Below are positions 36,043 to 44,807 of a stretch of 64,000 bases of DNA, in pieces. Source of the stretch: CALBPI01 sp039033995 (GTDB taxonomy: Bacteria; Pseudomonadota; Gammaproteobacteria; Steroidobacterales; Woeseiaceae); assembly GCA_039033995.1 (NCBI GenBank), contig JBCCBP010000001.1:62001-126000 (forward strand). The letters are read 5' to 3'. The notes beneath the pieces are model-generated. The model did not search any database. It had not been told where the DNA came from and was given only the letters and a program-made list of their open reading frames with translations. The position numbers and the translations under genes were made by a program. Positions within the stretch are counted from its first letter, which is position 1; each line of letters begins with the position of its first letter.

Positions 36043-36921
36043 CTAATCGGCTTGCGGCATATGGCCGGTGGCACGAAGACTGTTGATAAACGCTTGTACT
36101 TTGGCGCTACGGTGCGTGGCGCCGTGGGTAACGAGCCATAAGCGCGTGTTCAGTGCTCGATTGGGTGCGTGTACGACCGCTATATCCTGAAGCACCGCGG
36201 CCTGTGTTTCTGGCATGAAGCCGACACCGATACCCGCCATGATCGCCTGCAGCCTGCTATGAAAACTCTCACTTAGGAATGCATACTTGATCGGGGAGAC
36301 GTGTTTTTCTAACCAAGCATACGGCCCCACTGGTGTCGAGCGCCCGATACCAACGTAGCGAAGACGGGATAACTCTGCGATGGAATGGGTTGCACCGTTC
36401 TTGTCGATATAAGACTGATGGGCGTACAGGCCAGTGGTCAATGGTTTCAACGGGAGCACGACGTAATCAGGATCAACGGGTTTCTTGCCAGCGCGAATGG
36501 CAACGTGGGCTTCGCCGTATTCGAGCTTCACTGCCCTGCTCGTGACTAGTGAGCGAACCGTCGACTCTGGATTTTCTGTCAGGTAGTGCCGGATCGCCCC
36601 ATCGAAGGTTTGGCAAACCACATCGACGGTCGAGACGATGAGCTCACCAGCGACGCCCGGTGTGCGTGAGTGCGCGCGGCCGAGAAACTGCTTGAGCTGA
36701 TCTTCTGTCGCTTCTGCAACGCGTAACAGATCCTCACCTGTCTCCGTGAGGGAGTATCCGCGGGGATTACGAAAAAAGACTTTGCTACCGAGCTCCGCCT
36801 CGAGCGTATCGATATGGCGAATCACGGTTGCGCGATGTACGCCGAGGCCATGCGCGGCCGCCGTGATAGTGCCAAGTTTGGCGACCATGTAGGCCGTCCG
36901 GATCTCATTCCATTTGTCCAC
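36043..36921 (-). CDS. LysR-family transcriptional regulator (copy B of a paralogous pair)
   Basis: A 292-residue LTTR: MDKWNEIRTAYMVAKLGTI, with HTH ITAAAHGLGVHRATVIRHIDT. Paralogous to the regulator at 28047-28913. LTTRs usually face their target gene. Here the divergent side carries only a short frame whose end resembles the tail of a RidA-family protein, so its original target may have been lost. Confidence 0.9.
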   Translation of the reverse strand: MDKWNEIRTAYMVAKLGTITAAAHGLGVHRATVIRHIDTLEAELGSKVFFRNPRGYSLTETGEDLLRVAEATEDQLKQFLGRAHSRTPGVAGELIVSTVDVVCQTFDGAIRHYLTENPESTVRSLVTSRAVKLEYGEAHVAIRAGKKPVDPDYVVLPLKPLTTGLYAHQSYIDKNGATHSIAELSRLRYVGIGRSTPVGPYAWLEKHVSPIKYAFLSESFHSRLQAIMAGIGVGFMPETQAAVLQDIAVVHAPNRALNTRLWLVTHGATHRSAKVQAFINSLRATGHMPQAD

Positions 36922-37058
36922 TGCAGCTCCATTTTGAGCGAGAGCATAAGAAGATTGAGTTTATGCCGCAAATTTGCGACGACACAAGTGCAAGTTGGTC
37001 AAAGGTCAGAAGATTCCTACCGAATCACGATCTGGTGGCCTTTTGTCACCGCATTTCG

Positions 37059-37121
37059 AAAATGGGACGCGCTACAACGTTTCTGATCGAGTTCGAACTA
37101 GAAGCGCATAGTCCGGACTAG
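37059..37121 (+). pseudogene. C-terminal remnant of a RidA-family gene
   Basis: The last 20 codons before the TAG at 37119 read KMGRATTFLIEFELEAHSPD, closely like the C-terminus of the RidA-family lipoprotein at 14865-15359 (TFLIEIELEAHSAQ). The rest of the domain is missing. An open frame of 52 codons from ATG 36963 (MPQICDDTSASWSK...) runs into this tail, but its first 32 residues do not resemble RidA. I read it as the scar of a deletion in a gene divergent from LysR copy B. Expression of the 52-residue fusion cannot be excluded. Confidence 0.5.
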
Positions 37122-37242
37122 GTCATAGTGGACCGTCGCATGGCGTGCGGTCTCCCCGATGTCAGCATATAACCGGTGGGGATGGGTATTGCTCTGCACG
37201 CAGTGTGCGCGACGATTCGTTATCTCTCAACGTGTCGCGACG

Positions 37243-38136
37243 TTAACCTGACTTTTGCTTCAGACTTTCAATAAACGATGCATCGATCCAGAGGATGTTC
37301 GCGCTGGGGGTTTCACTGTCGAGGTCGATAGTCTGGAACAGGAAGTACTTGCCGTCCGGCGTGACACTGCCATAGGTGTTGTCGTGCTCGTCATTGACCC
37401 GATCGCCCATATTGATCGCGGGCCCCCAGCTGCCGTCATCCTGGCGAAAACTGATATACAAATCTCCACCGCCAAAGCCGCCGTCACGCTCACTGTCCCA
37501 AATCAAATAGCGCTCGTCTGGCGCAATGAAAGGGTGCGCTGTCCACTCGCCCGAGTTAATAACTTCTGAAAACGGTTGTGGCGATTGTCGTTCGCCATCG
37601 ATAACCGTTGAGTAGCGTAACGTACCGGTCTCATCCCGTTCATCGAAGACGTAAGTCCCGTTTCTCGAGGCAGTCAATCGCATGATCGGAATAGTGTCGT
37701 ACGGCGCGCCCAACGACTTCGGTTCGGACCATCCGCCGTTTGTGCGGTCCCTAAAATGATTACCGACGTGCATCGTAATGCCATCAGGAGAGATGAATAC
37801 TTCACCATCACCCGTCGTGATTTCTTCCGGCTCACTCCACGCGCCGTTCCTGTAGTGGATCACGTAGTTACTGGATGGTTCACCGAGAACCTGTCGCAAA
37901 AAATAAAAGGTCTTCATGTCGTGACCAAACGCCCCTTCGACTTCGAGATGGTTGGTCGACACCAAACCGGGTGCGAAAGGTGCTGCCACAATGCCCGGCG
38001 GCTGCAACACAGTGTAGGGCATCTCGGGTGCGGAGGCTGTTGGCTTGGAGCATGCAGAGATCAGATAGATCGCTGTCATCGCTAGGAGCTTCTTTGATCG
38101 GCTACGCCGTATCCGATTGCGAGTGACCCAAGTCAT
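37243..38136 (-). CDS. PD40/WD40-like beta-propeller lipoprotein
   Basis: A 297-residue lipoprotein: signal LLAMTAIYLISACSKP with lipobox ISAC. The mature part has TolB-like PD40 repeats (GDGEVFISPDGITMHVG; AHPFIAPDERYLIWDSERDG; YGSVTPDGKYFLFQT). I start at ATG 38136, which overlaps the stop of the upstream gene (ATGA). The open frame further upstream to 38379 is the shadow of that gene. Function is unknown; such propellers often bind peptidoglycan or proteins in the periplasm. Confidence 0.82.
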   Translation of the reverse strand: MTWVTRNRIRRSRSKKLLAMTAIYLISACSKPTASAPEMPYTVLQPPGIVAAPFAPGLVSTNHLEVEGAFGHDMKTFYFLRQVLGEPSSNYVIHYRNGAWSEPEEITTGDGEVFISPDGITMHVGNHFRDRTNGGWSEPKSLGAPYDTIPIMRLTASRNGTYVFDERDETGTLRYSTVIDGERQSPQPFSEVINSGEWTAHPFIAPDERYLIWDSERDGGFGGGDLYISFRQDDGSWGPAINMGDRVNDEHDNTYGSVTPDGKYFLFQTIDLDSETPSANILWIDASFIESLKQKSG

Positions 38137-38543
38137 TGCGCCGTCTGCGCTTCCAGCGCGATCGGCGGATTGCGCTTGGCCAATAGTTCGTACCGCCGCA
38201 GCATTCGCCAGACTTCGGTATCTTTGCAGCCTTTTTCGCCGATGATCCGAGCAACATCCTGTTTGGCGTCTACAGCCAGTGCTGCAAGCTCCGGCGCTGA
38301 CGTCGCTTCGGAAGACGCGACCACCGCTTCTGCCCGACCTTTCGCATACGCGAAATTCTGTGCGAAGCGGTCCTGCCATTGGCTCACATCTTTATCGCAG
38401 AGCGTCGCCGCCTCTTCTGACCGAACATGATCGAGATAGATGAATTCCGGCTCCATGCGGTAGCGGGTCTTCTCGACCGCGTAGAGTTCGAAGCCCATGT
38501 AGGCCACGACAAAAATCAGGAAAAACAATGCGCCGGGTTTCAT
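38133..38543 (-). CDS. Membrane-anchored protein of unknown function
   Basis: A 136-residue protein with one N-terminal helix (ALFFLIFVVAYMGFELYAV) and a charged helical domain with two Cys residues (ATLCDKDVSQ; EKGCKDTEVW) that may form a disulfide in the periplasm. No family recognised. Coupled by a 4-base overlap to the PD40 lipoprotein gene, so the two proteins probably work together. Confidence 0.7.
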   Translation of the reverse strand: MKPGALFFLIFVVAYMGFELYAVEKTRYRMEPEFIYLDHVRSEEAATLCDKDVSQWQDRFAQNFAYAKGRAEAVVASSEATSAPELAALAVDAKQDVARIIGEKGCKDTEVWRMLRRYELLAKRNPPIALEAQTAQ

Positions 38544-38638
38544 GACCTCATTCTAGGCCAAAAGGTGATCGAACTGAATTTGTCCCTTGTCCGTCACTCA
38601 CGCATACTCGGCGCGGGTACTTGCTCGGGGTTTTCAGC

Positions 38639-38845
38639 GTGTCCAAAACCAAGGTCCGCCGAATCGCTATCGGCTTTTTCATCCTCTATGCGTTGGCGGT
38701 CATCTGGCCTGTCACAACCTGGTTTCGCGATGCGGAGCCATTCGTTTTCGGTTTGCCGCAATCGCTGGCGTGGCCGATCGCCTGGATACTGCTGGGTTGG
38801 GCGATGTTGTTAGTCCTTGATCACTTCGAGAACAAGAGCGAATAG
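38639..38845 (+). CDS. DUF3311-type small membrane protein, partner of the SSS symporter
   Basis: A 68-residue protein with two membrane helices: IAIGFFILYALAVIWPVTTWF and SLAWPIAWILLGWAMLLVL, joined by the loop RDAEPFVFGLPQ, typical of DUF3311. Such proteins are encoded directly before sodium:solute symporters, as YhdT before PanF. I start at GTG 38639 with GGGG upstream; TTG 38621 is possible. Overlaps the symporter gene by one base. Confidence 0.8.
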   Translation: MSKTKVRRIAIGFFILYALAVIWPVTTWFRDAEPFVFGLPQSLAWPIAWILLGWAMLLVLDHFENKSE

Positions 38846-40317
38846 TGGATCAATGGCTCGTAATCACGGCCATGATTGTGGCCTATCTGGTACTGACGCT
38901 ATGGGTGGGCCTGCGCGCCGGGCGTCGTGCATCCGCGACGGTGGATGGCTTCGTGGCCGGCGACCGCAACTTTGGCTTTCTGGTCATGTACTTTGTCACC
39001 GGCGCGACCGTGTTTTCGGCGTTCGCGTTCCTCGGTGGACCCGGTTGGGCATACTCGCGAGGGGCCGCGGCGTTCTACATTCTCGCCTACGGTGTGCTCG
39101 GCATGGCGCCGTGGTACGTGATCGGGCCAAAAGCCGCGCGAATCGGTCGGCGTTTTGGGCAAGTTACTCAAGCACAGTTTCTGACGGGTCGGTTCAATTC
39201 TCGCGGCTTGTCTTTGCTCATCGCACTGATCAGCATCGCCGCACTGATTCCTTACATCACCGTGCAGATGCGCGGTGCCGGAATCGTCATCGAGGCCGTA
39301 ACCGATGGCCGCGTGCCGTTGTGGGCGGGCGCGGCCGTTGCCTACGGCATCGTGCTGGTCTACGTCTTGGTCAGCGGCGTCAGCGCCGTCGGGTGGACCA
39401 ACACGATGCAAGGCGTATTCATGATTGTCATCGCGTGGAGTCTGGGCTTGTATCTACCGCACGCGCTGTATGGCGGCGTCGGGCCGATGTTTGAGGCGAT
39501 CCAGAGTCAACGTTCCGAATTGCTGGAGTTGCCTGGTTTGACCGCAACTGGCGCGCCGTGGAGCTGGGCCGGCTACTCGAGCGCGATCCTGATCAGCGCG
39601 GTGGGCATCACGATGTGGCCCCATTTGTTCATGAAGGCATTTACGGCCCGCGATGAGCGCATCATTCGACGCACAGTTGTGTGGTTTCCAACGTTTCAAT
39701 TGTTTCTGGTGCCGGTGTTCCTGATCGGTTTTGCGGGTGTGTTGTTTGTCGATGCGTTGCCACGACCCGACTTCATCCTGCCACACCTGATTCTCAATGT
39801 GGATCTGCCGGTTATCGTGATTGGCCTGTTTTGCGCCGGCGCGCTGTCTGCGTCGATGTCCACCGGCGATGCGTTGATTCATGCCACGGCATCCGTGGCT
39901 GTTGAAGACGGGCTTCGTCCGTTCGTCACACTGAACGAGCAACAACAGCGCCTGATGATCCGCATCCTGATCGTCGTGTTCGGGGCCATCGCCTATTTCT
40001 TCGCGGTTGCGGATGGCGTCTCATTGGTTGTGCTTTTGCTGACCTCCTACGGCATCATTGCTCAACTCGCTCCCCCGGTTGTTGCAGCATTGTTCTGGCG
40101 ACGGGCAACGACAGCAGGGGTGATCGCCGGACTACTGGCGGGTGGTACGACCACCTTGCTATGCTTTTTCTGGCCCGGTATTAAACCGATCGCGTTGCAC
40201 GAAGGTCTCTACGGGCTGATGGTCCATGTACCGGTGCTGGTATTGGTCTCCAGGCTGACGATGGCGCAGGATGACGCGCATGTTGAGGCCTATACTCACC
40301 CGCCGGCCGCGGAATAA
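38845..40317 (+). CDS. Sodium:solute symporter (SSS) family transporter
   Basis: A 490-residue secondary transporter with about 13 membrane helices. The SSS features GRRASATVDGFVAGDRNFGFL and FLGGPGWAYSRGAAAFY lie in the first third, and FCAGALSASMSTGDALIHATASV is the conserved helix-8 region that binds sodium. Starts with GTG within the stop of the DUF3311 gene. Together with the ArgE-type deacetylase 14 bases downstream, it may import an acylated amino acid; the substrate is inferred only from context. Confidence 0.9.
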   Translation: MDQWLVITAMIVAYLVLTLWVGLRAGRRASATVDGFVAGDRNFGFLVMYFVTGATVFSAFAFLGGPGWAYSRGAAAFYILAYGVLGMAPWYVIGPKAARIGRRFGQVTQAQFLTGRFNSRGLSLLIALISIAALIPYITVQMRGAGIVIEAVTDGRVPLWAGAAVAYGIVLVYVLVSGVSAVGWTNTMQGVFMIVIAWSLGLYLPHALYGGVGPMFEAIQSQRSELLELPGLTATGAPWSWAGYSSAILISAVGITMWPHLFMKAFTARDERIIRRTVVWFPTFQLFLVPVFLIGFAGVLFVDALPRPDFILPHLILNVDLPVIVIGLFCAGALSASMSTGDALIHATASVAVEDGLRPFVTLNEQQQRLMIRILIVVFGAIAYFFAVADGVSLVVLLLTSYGIIAQLAPPVVAALFWRRATTAGVIAGLLAGGTTTLLCFFWPGIKPIALHEGLYGLMVHVPVLVLVSRLTMAQDDAHVEAYTHPPAAE

Positions 40318-40331
40318 TCAGGACGACATCG

Positions 40332-41492
40332 ATGAGTACTCCGAGCTCGACAGAATTGCTGACCACGCTCGTCGCGTTTCCGACGGTGTCGCGCGATTCC
40401 AATCTTGCGTTGGTCGATTGGGTTGAAGCCTACCTGCAACCCTTCGACGCACGTTGCCGGCGCACTTGGAACGAAGGTCACGATAAAGCCAATCTGTTTG
40501 CGGCGATCGGGCCGGACGCGTCGGGCGGGGTCATGCTGTCGGGTCATACCGATGTGGTCCCGATCGATGATCAGGGCTGGCATACCGACCCGTTCGCGGT
40601 GACGCAACGCGACGGGCTGCTCTACGGCCGCGGCACGGCAGACATGAAAGCGTTCTCCGCCGTGTTTCTATCGCGCCTGGCGACGATTGATGTGTCCAGC
40701 CTCAAAAAGCCACTGTATTTGGCAATGACCTATGACGAGGAGGTTGGCTGTCTTGGGGCTAAACGCATGATCGATGATGCGCTGGCGCATTTTCCTAAAC
40801 CGGCCTACGCCATCATTGGCGAACCCACGACGATGCAGATCGTCCGGGAACACAAATCGATCAATTCGTTTCGCACGGTCGTGACAGGCCAAGCCGCGCA
40901 TTCCAGCCAACCGCATCGGGGTGCCGGTGCTATTCTGGCTGCTGGCAGGATCATCGAGTATCTCGACCAGTTGGGTCGTTCGCGACGCGCCTCCCCCAGC
41001 AACACGGGTTGCGAGCCGCCGTGGACGACCGTGCAGGTGGGTACCATCCAGGGTGGTACGGCGGTCAATATTCTGCCGTCGCACTGCGAGTTCGTTTGGG
41101 AGTATCGCAGCCTGCCCGGCGAAGATACTGAGTTGGTTCTCGCCGCCCTGCAGCAATTTATTGAATATGACGTGTTGCCGGACTTGCAAGAGTTCGCGCC
41201 ATCCGCCGCCGTCGAGACCAGGGTGTTGGCCAGAGTCCCCCCGCTGTTGCCCGACGCGGACACCACGGCGGAGCAGTGGGTGCGGAGTTTGGGTGGTGTA
41301 CGCGATGGCGGTACCGGCGCAGTATCGTTTGCGACCGAGGCTGGCATTTTCCAGAATGCGGGCATCAGCAGTGTCGTCTGCGGCCCAGGTTCGATCGATC
41401 AGGCGCATCAGCCGAACGAGTTCATTGATCCGGCGGAACTGGTGCGCTGCGAAGCGATGGTCGATGATGTACTAGCCTATCTCTGCAGTTAG
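40332..41492 (+). CDS. argE: ArgE-type M20 deacylase
   Basis: A 386-residue zinc enzyme of the M20 family, most like acetylornithine deacetylase. Metal ligands: His in LSGHTDVVP, Asp in GRGTADMKA, the catalytic Glu-Glu in MTYDEEVGCLG, a Glu in IIGEPT and the C-terminal His in QAHQPNEFI. Acetylornithine deacetylase works in arginine synthesis. Its co-transcription with a sodium symporter suggests that it may instead hydrolyse imported N-acyl amino acids, so the gene symbol is tentative. Confidence 0.85.
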   Translation: MSTPSSTELLTTLVAFPTVSRDSNLALVDWVEAYLQPFDARCRRTWNEGHDKANLFAAIGPDASGGVMLSGHTDVVPIDDQGWHTDPFAVTQRDGLLYGRGTADMKAFSAVFLSRLATIDVSSLKKPLYLAMTYDEEVGCLGAKRMIDDALAHFPKPAYAIIGEPTTMQIVREHKSINSFRTVVTGQAAHSSQPHRGAGAILAAGRIIEYLDQLGRSRRASPSNTGCEPPWTTVQVGTIQGGTAVNILPSHCEFVWEYRSLPGEDTELVLAALQQFIEYDVLPDLQEFAPSAAVETRVLARVPPLLPDADTTAEQWVRSLGGVRDGGTGAVSFATEAGIFQNAGISSVVCGPGSIDQAHQPNEFIDPAELVRCEAMVDDVLAYLCS

Positions 41493-41517
41493 GAATACGA
41501 GAAAGAGGGATCGAGCA

Positions 41518-41691
41518 GTGGTGATCTGGATCGCGCTCGTCGTGTTTTTGGTGCCGTTGGTGTACGCGATCGATGCCTCGCTGCGGCAGAAGCGTCAACG
41601 CCTCCGCGAGCTTGAGCGAATTGAGCAACGCCTGGCCGCTAAGGATGACAGCGCTGAACGCGAAGACCAGGGTCGCCAACAAGATGATTGA
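41518..41691 (+). CDS. 57-residue membrane microprotein (copy 1)
   Basis: A small frame not tied to any known family: VVIWIALVVFLVPLVYAID, a single membrane helix, then a highly charged helix with RLRELERIEQRLAAK. The start is GTG 41518 (or the next GTG at 41521) with AGAGGGA at the right distance. Its closest relative in the window is the equally long microprotein at 44808-44981, which shares the VFL-PLVY helix and the RELERI-Q--AAK motif. Conservation of this pattern in two copies supports real coding. It follows argE by 25 bases. Confidence 0.72.
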   Translation: MVIWIALVVFLVPLVYAIDASLRQKRQRLRELERIEQRLAAKDDSAEREDQGRQQDD

Positions 41692-41819
41692 TGCGACCTT
41701 ACGTCTGTGAGAGCTTTTTGGGTAGCTTTCGAGTCCAGATATGATTGGCGGTAAACTGACGTCACCGCCAGCCGCTGTCATCGTCTAGTTTTGGGTTTCA
41801 ACATCCCTTGGAGGCCATT

Positions 41820-42338
41820 ATGTTTGTCAGGGTTCTGAGACAGCGTTTTCGACTCTCACAGGAACAGCTTGCCGAGTCATCGGGCTTAAGCTTGCGGACG
41901 ATTCAGCGCGTAGAAGCCGGCCACCGAATCAGCTATGCGTCGTTACGCGCTCTAGCCGAAGTCTTCGAAGTGGATGTGGATCAACTCGAGATGGAGCTGT
42001 ACGCGATGCATAAAACCGATGGAGACTACAGAGAACTGCCGCTATGGGTGCGGTTGGTGTTGGGCCGTGGCTGGGTATCGTCCAGTCGGCGCGAACTGAT
42101 ATTTACAGAGCTCATTATGGTGTGTCTTGGCGTGCTGTTAGTCGGCGTATCGATCGCGGATAGATTTTGGTCGTTGATCGACGACCCGAATCGCTCTGCG
42201 CTATACACGGGTATGCTGATGTTTGTGTTCGCGTATCTGACATCGCTCTGCATTCGGGTGGGTGACAAATATGCCGCTTGGCCACTGCTTGGTCATACCC
42301 AGCCTCGTAAGTTTTTTGGTAAGTCTGAACCCGACTAA
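41820..42338 (+). CDS. XRE-type HTH regulator with two membrane helices
   Basis: A 172-residue protein. N-terminal HTH_3 domain: VLRQRFRLSQEQLAESSGLS followed by the recognition helix LRTIQRVEAG. After a linker come two membrane helices (FTELIMVCLGVLLVGVSIA; LYTGMLMFVFAYLTSLCI), so it is a membrane-tethered DNA-binding protein. I use ATG 41820, which has GGAGG 5 bases upstream, rather than the in-frame TTG 41808 that lies inside that site. It lies between microprotein copy 1 and the double-DTG protein gene. Confidence 0.85.
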   Translation: MFVRVLRQRFRLSQEQLAESSGLSLRTIQRVEAGHRISYASLRALAEVFEVDVDQLEMELYAMHKTDGDYRELPLWVRLVLGRGWVSSSRRELIFTELIMVCLGVLLVGVSIADRFWSLIDDPNRSALYTGMLMFVFAYLTSLCIRVGDKYAAWPLLGHTQPRKFFGKSEPD

Positions 42339-42482
42339 GGGGACGCAAGACCACGTCCGAAGGAATGTCCAATCGGTTGCATACGAAGCAACTGTGGGAC
42401 AGGTGCCGTAGAGATGGCAGTTATCTAGCGTTACGTAGAGTAAGGCGACAAAAAGATCGCCGGTGTTGTGAGGAGAAAAACG

Positions 42483-44786
42483 ATGCGTCGATGGGTACCG
42501 ATACTGGTCTTTCTACTGGTCATCGCCGTGTTGCTGACGTTTGTGCAGCAGACACCGGAGGTCCGGTTTTCGGGCATCGTCGTTGATCCGAGCGATACAC
42601 CGATTGCGGGCGCGCGGGTTCAGGTTGGTGATGATGCGACACTAACCGACGCCGCCGGCTATTTCGAGATCAGCGGTGCTACGCTTAAGACTGGCAGATA
42701 CTTGTTCAATGTTCGTAAGACAGGATATGGCTTGCTGTCTCGCCGTTATTCTGTGCCAAGACTCGATGGTCGATGGGTGCTAACGCCCGGCACCATACAG
42801 GAGTTCCCGCCGGATGCGCCTATCGGTCTCGCGGATGACAATCCCGGGTGTGCGCCGGCGGAAGCGCTTCGCGCGGATTTCCCAGCCTACCCGAGACGTG
42901 CCCTACCCCGATTGTCGACAAGTCTGAGCGATCCGCAAGATCGCGCCGAAGTCGCCAACACGTTGCAGTTCTTGTTCGGCGGGCCAGCGTGTAGTCCGGG
43001 TGCGCGTGTTGAAATTCCGGCGGGCTCACTGGTCGATAGCAATGGTGCGCAGCCAAAGACAGCGGTAACAGCCACAGTGGCTACCGTGGATCGCTATGCT
43101 CCCGACGCGATGGCTGGCGAGGGTGATGTGGTCAACGATGCTACTACCTCGCGTATCGAATCGTACGGTGCAGTCACTGTCACGATGGAGTCCGGTGGAC
43201 AACCGCTGCAACTGGCGCCGGGAAAGACGGCGCGCATCTCGGTGCCGGTACATGCTACTCAGCGTGGTGACGAACTGCCTGCATCGATTCCTTTTTTACT
43301 CTACGACGAGACGCAAGGCATCTGGACGACGCATGCGACCGCTGAGCTCGACAAAGCGTCACAAAGTTATGTGGCCACAGTCACTCACCTTTCAACCTAC
43401 AACACCGACCTCGTCAAAGACGATCAAACCTGCTTGCGCATCAATGCCAACCCGCTCGCCGAGGAAGGGATTGAAGATTTCGAGCTTGATGTGTTCTTCC
43501 CGGTTAGCAGCGGCGCGCCCGAGTATCGCAACTTCTCGATCACCTACGATGATGAGAACAACGACAATCTGCACGCGATCATCAATCTTCCGAGCTCTGT
43601 TGTTGTGACCTTGGTCGCCAGCTATCGCGACGGCGACAACGTATTGCCCATTGGCATTTATGCCACCAACACGGGCGGACCGATGCCCGAGAACGTGCCG
43701 AACGATCCGCCGTATCCGTATGCTGTGTGCAGCAATGTAGTAACGATCGAACCGCCCGCCACGGGAGAGGAGCCGGCTGCGCTGCAACTGAATGGCAGCG
43801 CACCGCCGGGCAACGTGCGCCCTTGGCATACTTATATTCTAGTCAAAGACGATGACATATACCCGGTCGGTAGTGACGTGCTGTATGCCTTTGGTCTATT
43901 CGACACCGGTGCGGATCGTGTTGTTATTCCTACTATAGATGCCCAAGAAGTTTGGAACATGCCGACGACTGGCCCAGAGGGCTTGGAGGCTAGTCGGGTG
44001 TCTGTACGAGTGAGTGGTCTGGCGCGGATCAATCCGGAGTCACTGCTGGCGCCTGGGTTCAATGAGGACTTTCCCGCGGAACTGGAAGTGAGTGATATCG
44101 CGCTGCGCGTCGATTTTAACGCTCGAATCCCGTTGATTGGGACGCCAGTGACGAATGCGGCCATCGTGGAGATCAAACCATACACAACCGTGACTCGTGG
44201 ACCGTATCCCTTCCAGGACCAAAACGGTGATCCGTTTGTAATCGAGGGCATGGACCTTAAGTTCCTTGATCCATCAGATGAGCTGCCAACGTCGCAACTA
44301 TCTTTCGAACTTGAGCCTATAGAGAGAAATATAAATTCTTCTGCGACGATAGCGCCGATTCCCGCTTTGCGTAACGTGATCTTCGAACACGAGGATGCAC
44401 AGTTTAGTGATATTGCCAACGAGAATAGGTTTCTGTTCGATACCGGGACGCAGTTCACCATCATCGGGCCAGCGATCATAACGGCGCTCGGTCTTGAGCA
44501 GTCGGATGCTGCCTACGATTGTTTCTCTGATCGACCCGGTAATGAAGGATTCATCATCGACCGTTTGGAATTCGCAGATCGCGATAATACCAGTCAGAAG
44601 TTTCGCGTTGCCGCTGCACTGGTATGCGCAGATTTCAATGACAATATCATTGTCTTATCGTTTACACCGGACGAAGATTTGCCACGGAAATTTGACGCTG
44701 TGATCGGCATGGCGCCGTTCATCAATACCGATATGTTGCTACACGGGCCGGAGGGTTGGTTGGGCATTAGCCCGCCTGAGCAATAA
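42483..44786 (+). CDS. Membrane-anchored protein with carboxypeptidase-regulatory-like and pepsin-like double-DTG domains
   Basis: A 767-residue protein. Residues 8-25 form a signal anchor (VPILVFLLVIAVLLTFV). Residues 33-95 are a carboxypeptidase-regulatory-like fold (FSGIVVDPSDTPIAGARVQV, DAAGYFEISG). A beta-rich middle ends with VTHLSTYNTDL. The C-terminal 300 residues carry two Asp-Thr-Gly motifs: LFDTGADRVVI with Asp474 and LFDTGTQFTII with Asp653. Each is followed by a hydrophobic-hydrophobic-Gly element (PLIGTP and AVIGMAP). The 179-residue spacing is close to that of the two catalytic Asp of pepsin (32 and 215). This suggests a bilobed aspartic protease, rare in bacteria. Strong AGGAG site before ATG 42483. 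Activity is unproven. Confidence 0.75.
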   Translation: MRRWVPILVFLLVIAVLLTFVQQTPEVRFSGIVVDPSDTPIAGARVQVGDDATLTDAAGYFEISGATLKTGRYLFNVRKTGYGLLSRRYSVPRLDGRWVLTPGTIQEFPPDAPIGLADDNPGCAPAEALRADFPAYPRRALPRLSTSLSDPQDRAEVANTLQFLFGGPACSPGARVEIPAGSLVDSNGAQPKTAVTATVATVDRYAPDAMAGEGDVVNDATTSRIESYGAVTVTMESGGQPLQLAPGKTARISVPVHATQRGDELPASIPFLLYDETQGIWTTHATAELDKASQSYVATVTHLSTYNTDLVKDDQTCLRINANPLAEEGIEDFELDVFFPVSSGAPEYRNFSITYDDENNDNLHAIINLPSSVVVTLVASYRDGDNVLPIGIYATNTGGPMPENVPNDPPYPYAVCSNVVTIEPPATGEEPAALQLNGSAPPGNVRPWHTYILVKDDDIYPVGSDVLYAFGLFDTGADRVVIPTIDAQEVWNMPTTGPEGLEASRVSVRVSGLARINPESLLAPGFNEDFPAELEVSDIALRVDFNARIPLIGTPVTNAAIVEIKPYTTVTRGPYPFQDQNGDPFVIEGMDLKFLDPSDELPTSQLSFELEPIERNINSSATIAPIPALRNVIFEHEDAQFSDIANENRFLFDTGTQFTIIGPAIITALGLEQSDAAYDCFSDRPGNEGFIIDRLEFADRDNTSQKFRVAAALVCADFNDNIIVLSFTPDEDLPRKFDAVIGMAPFINTDMLLHGPEGWLGISPPEQ

Positions 44787-44807
44787 CCTAAGCGCGGGTT
44801 TAAACCG

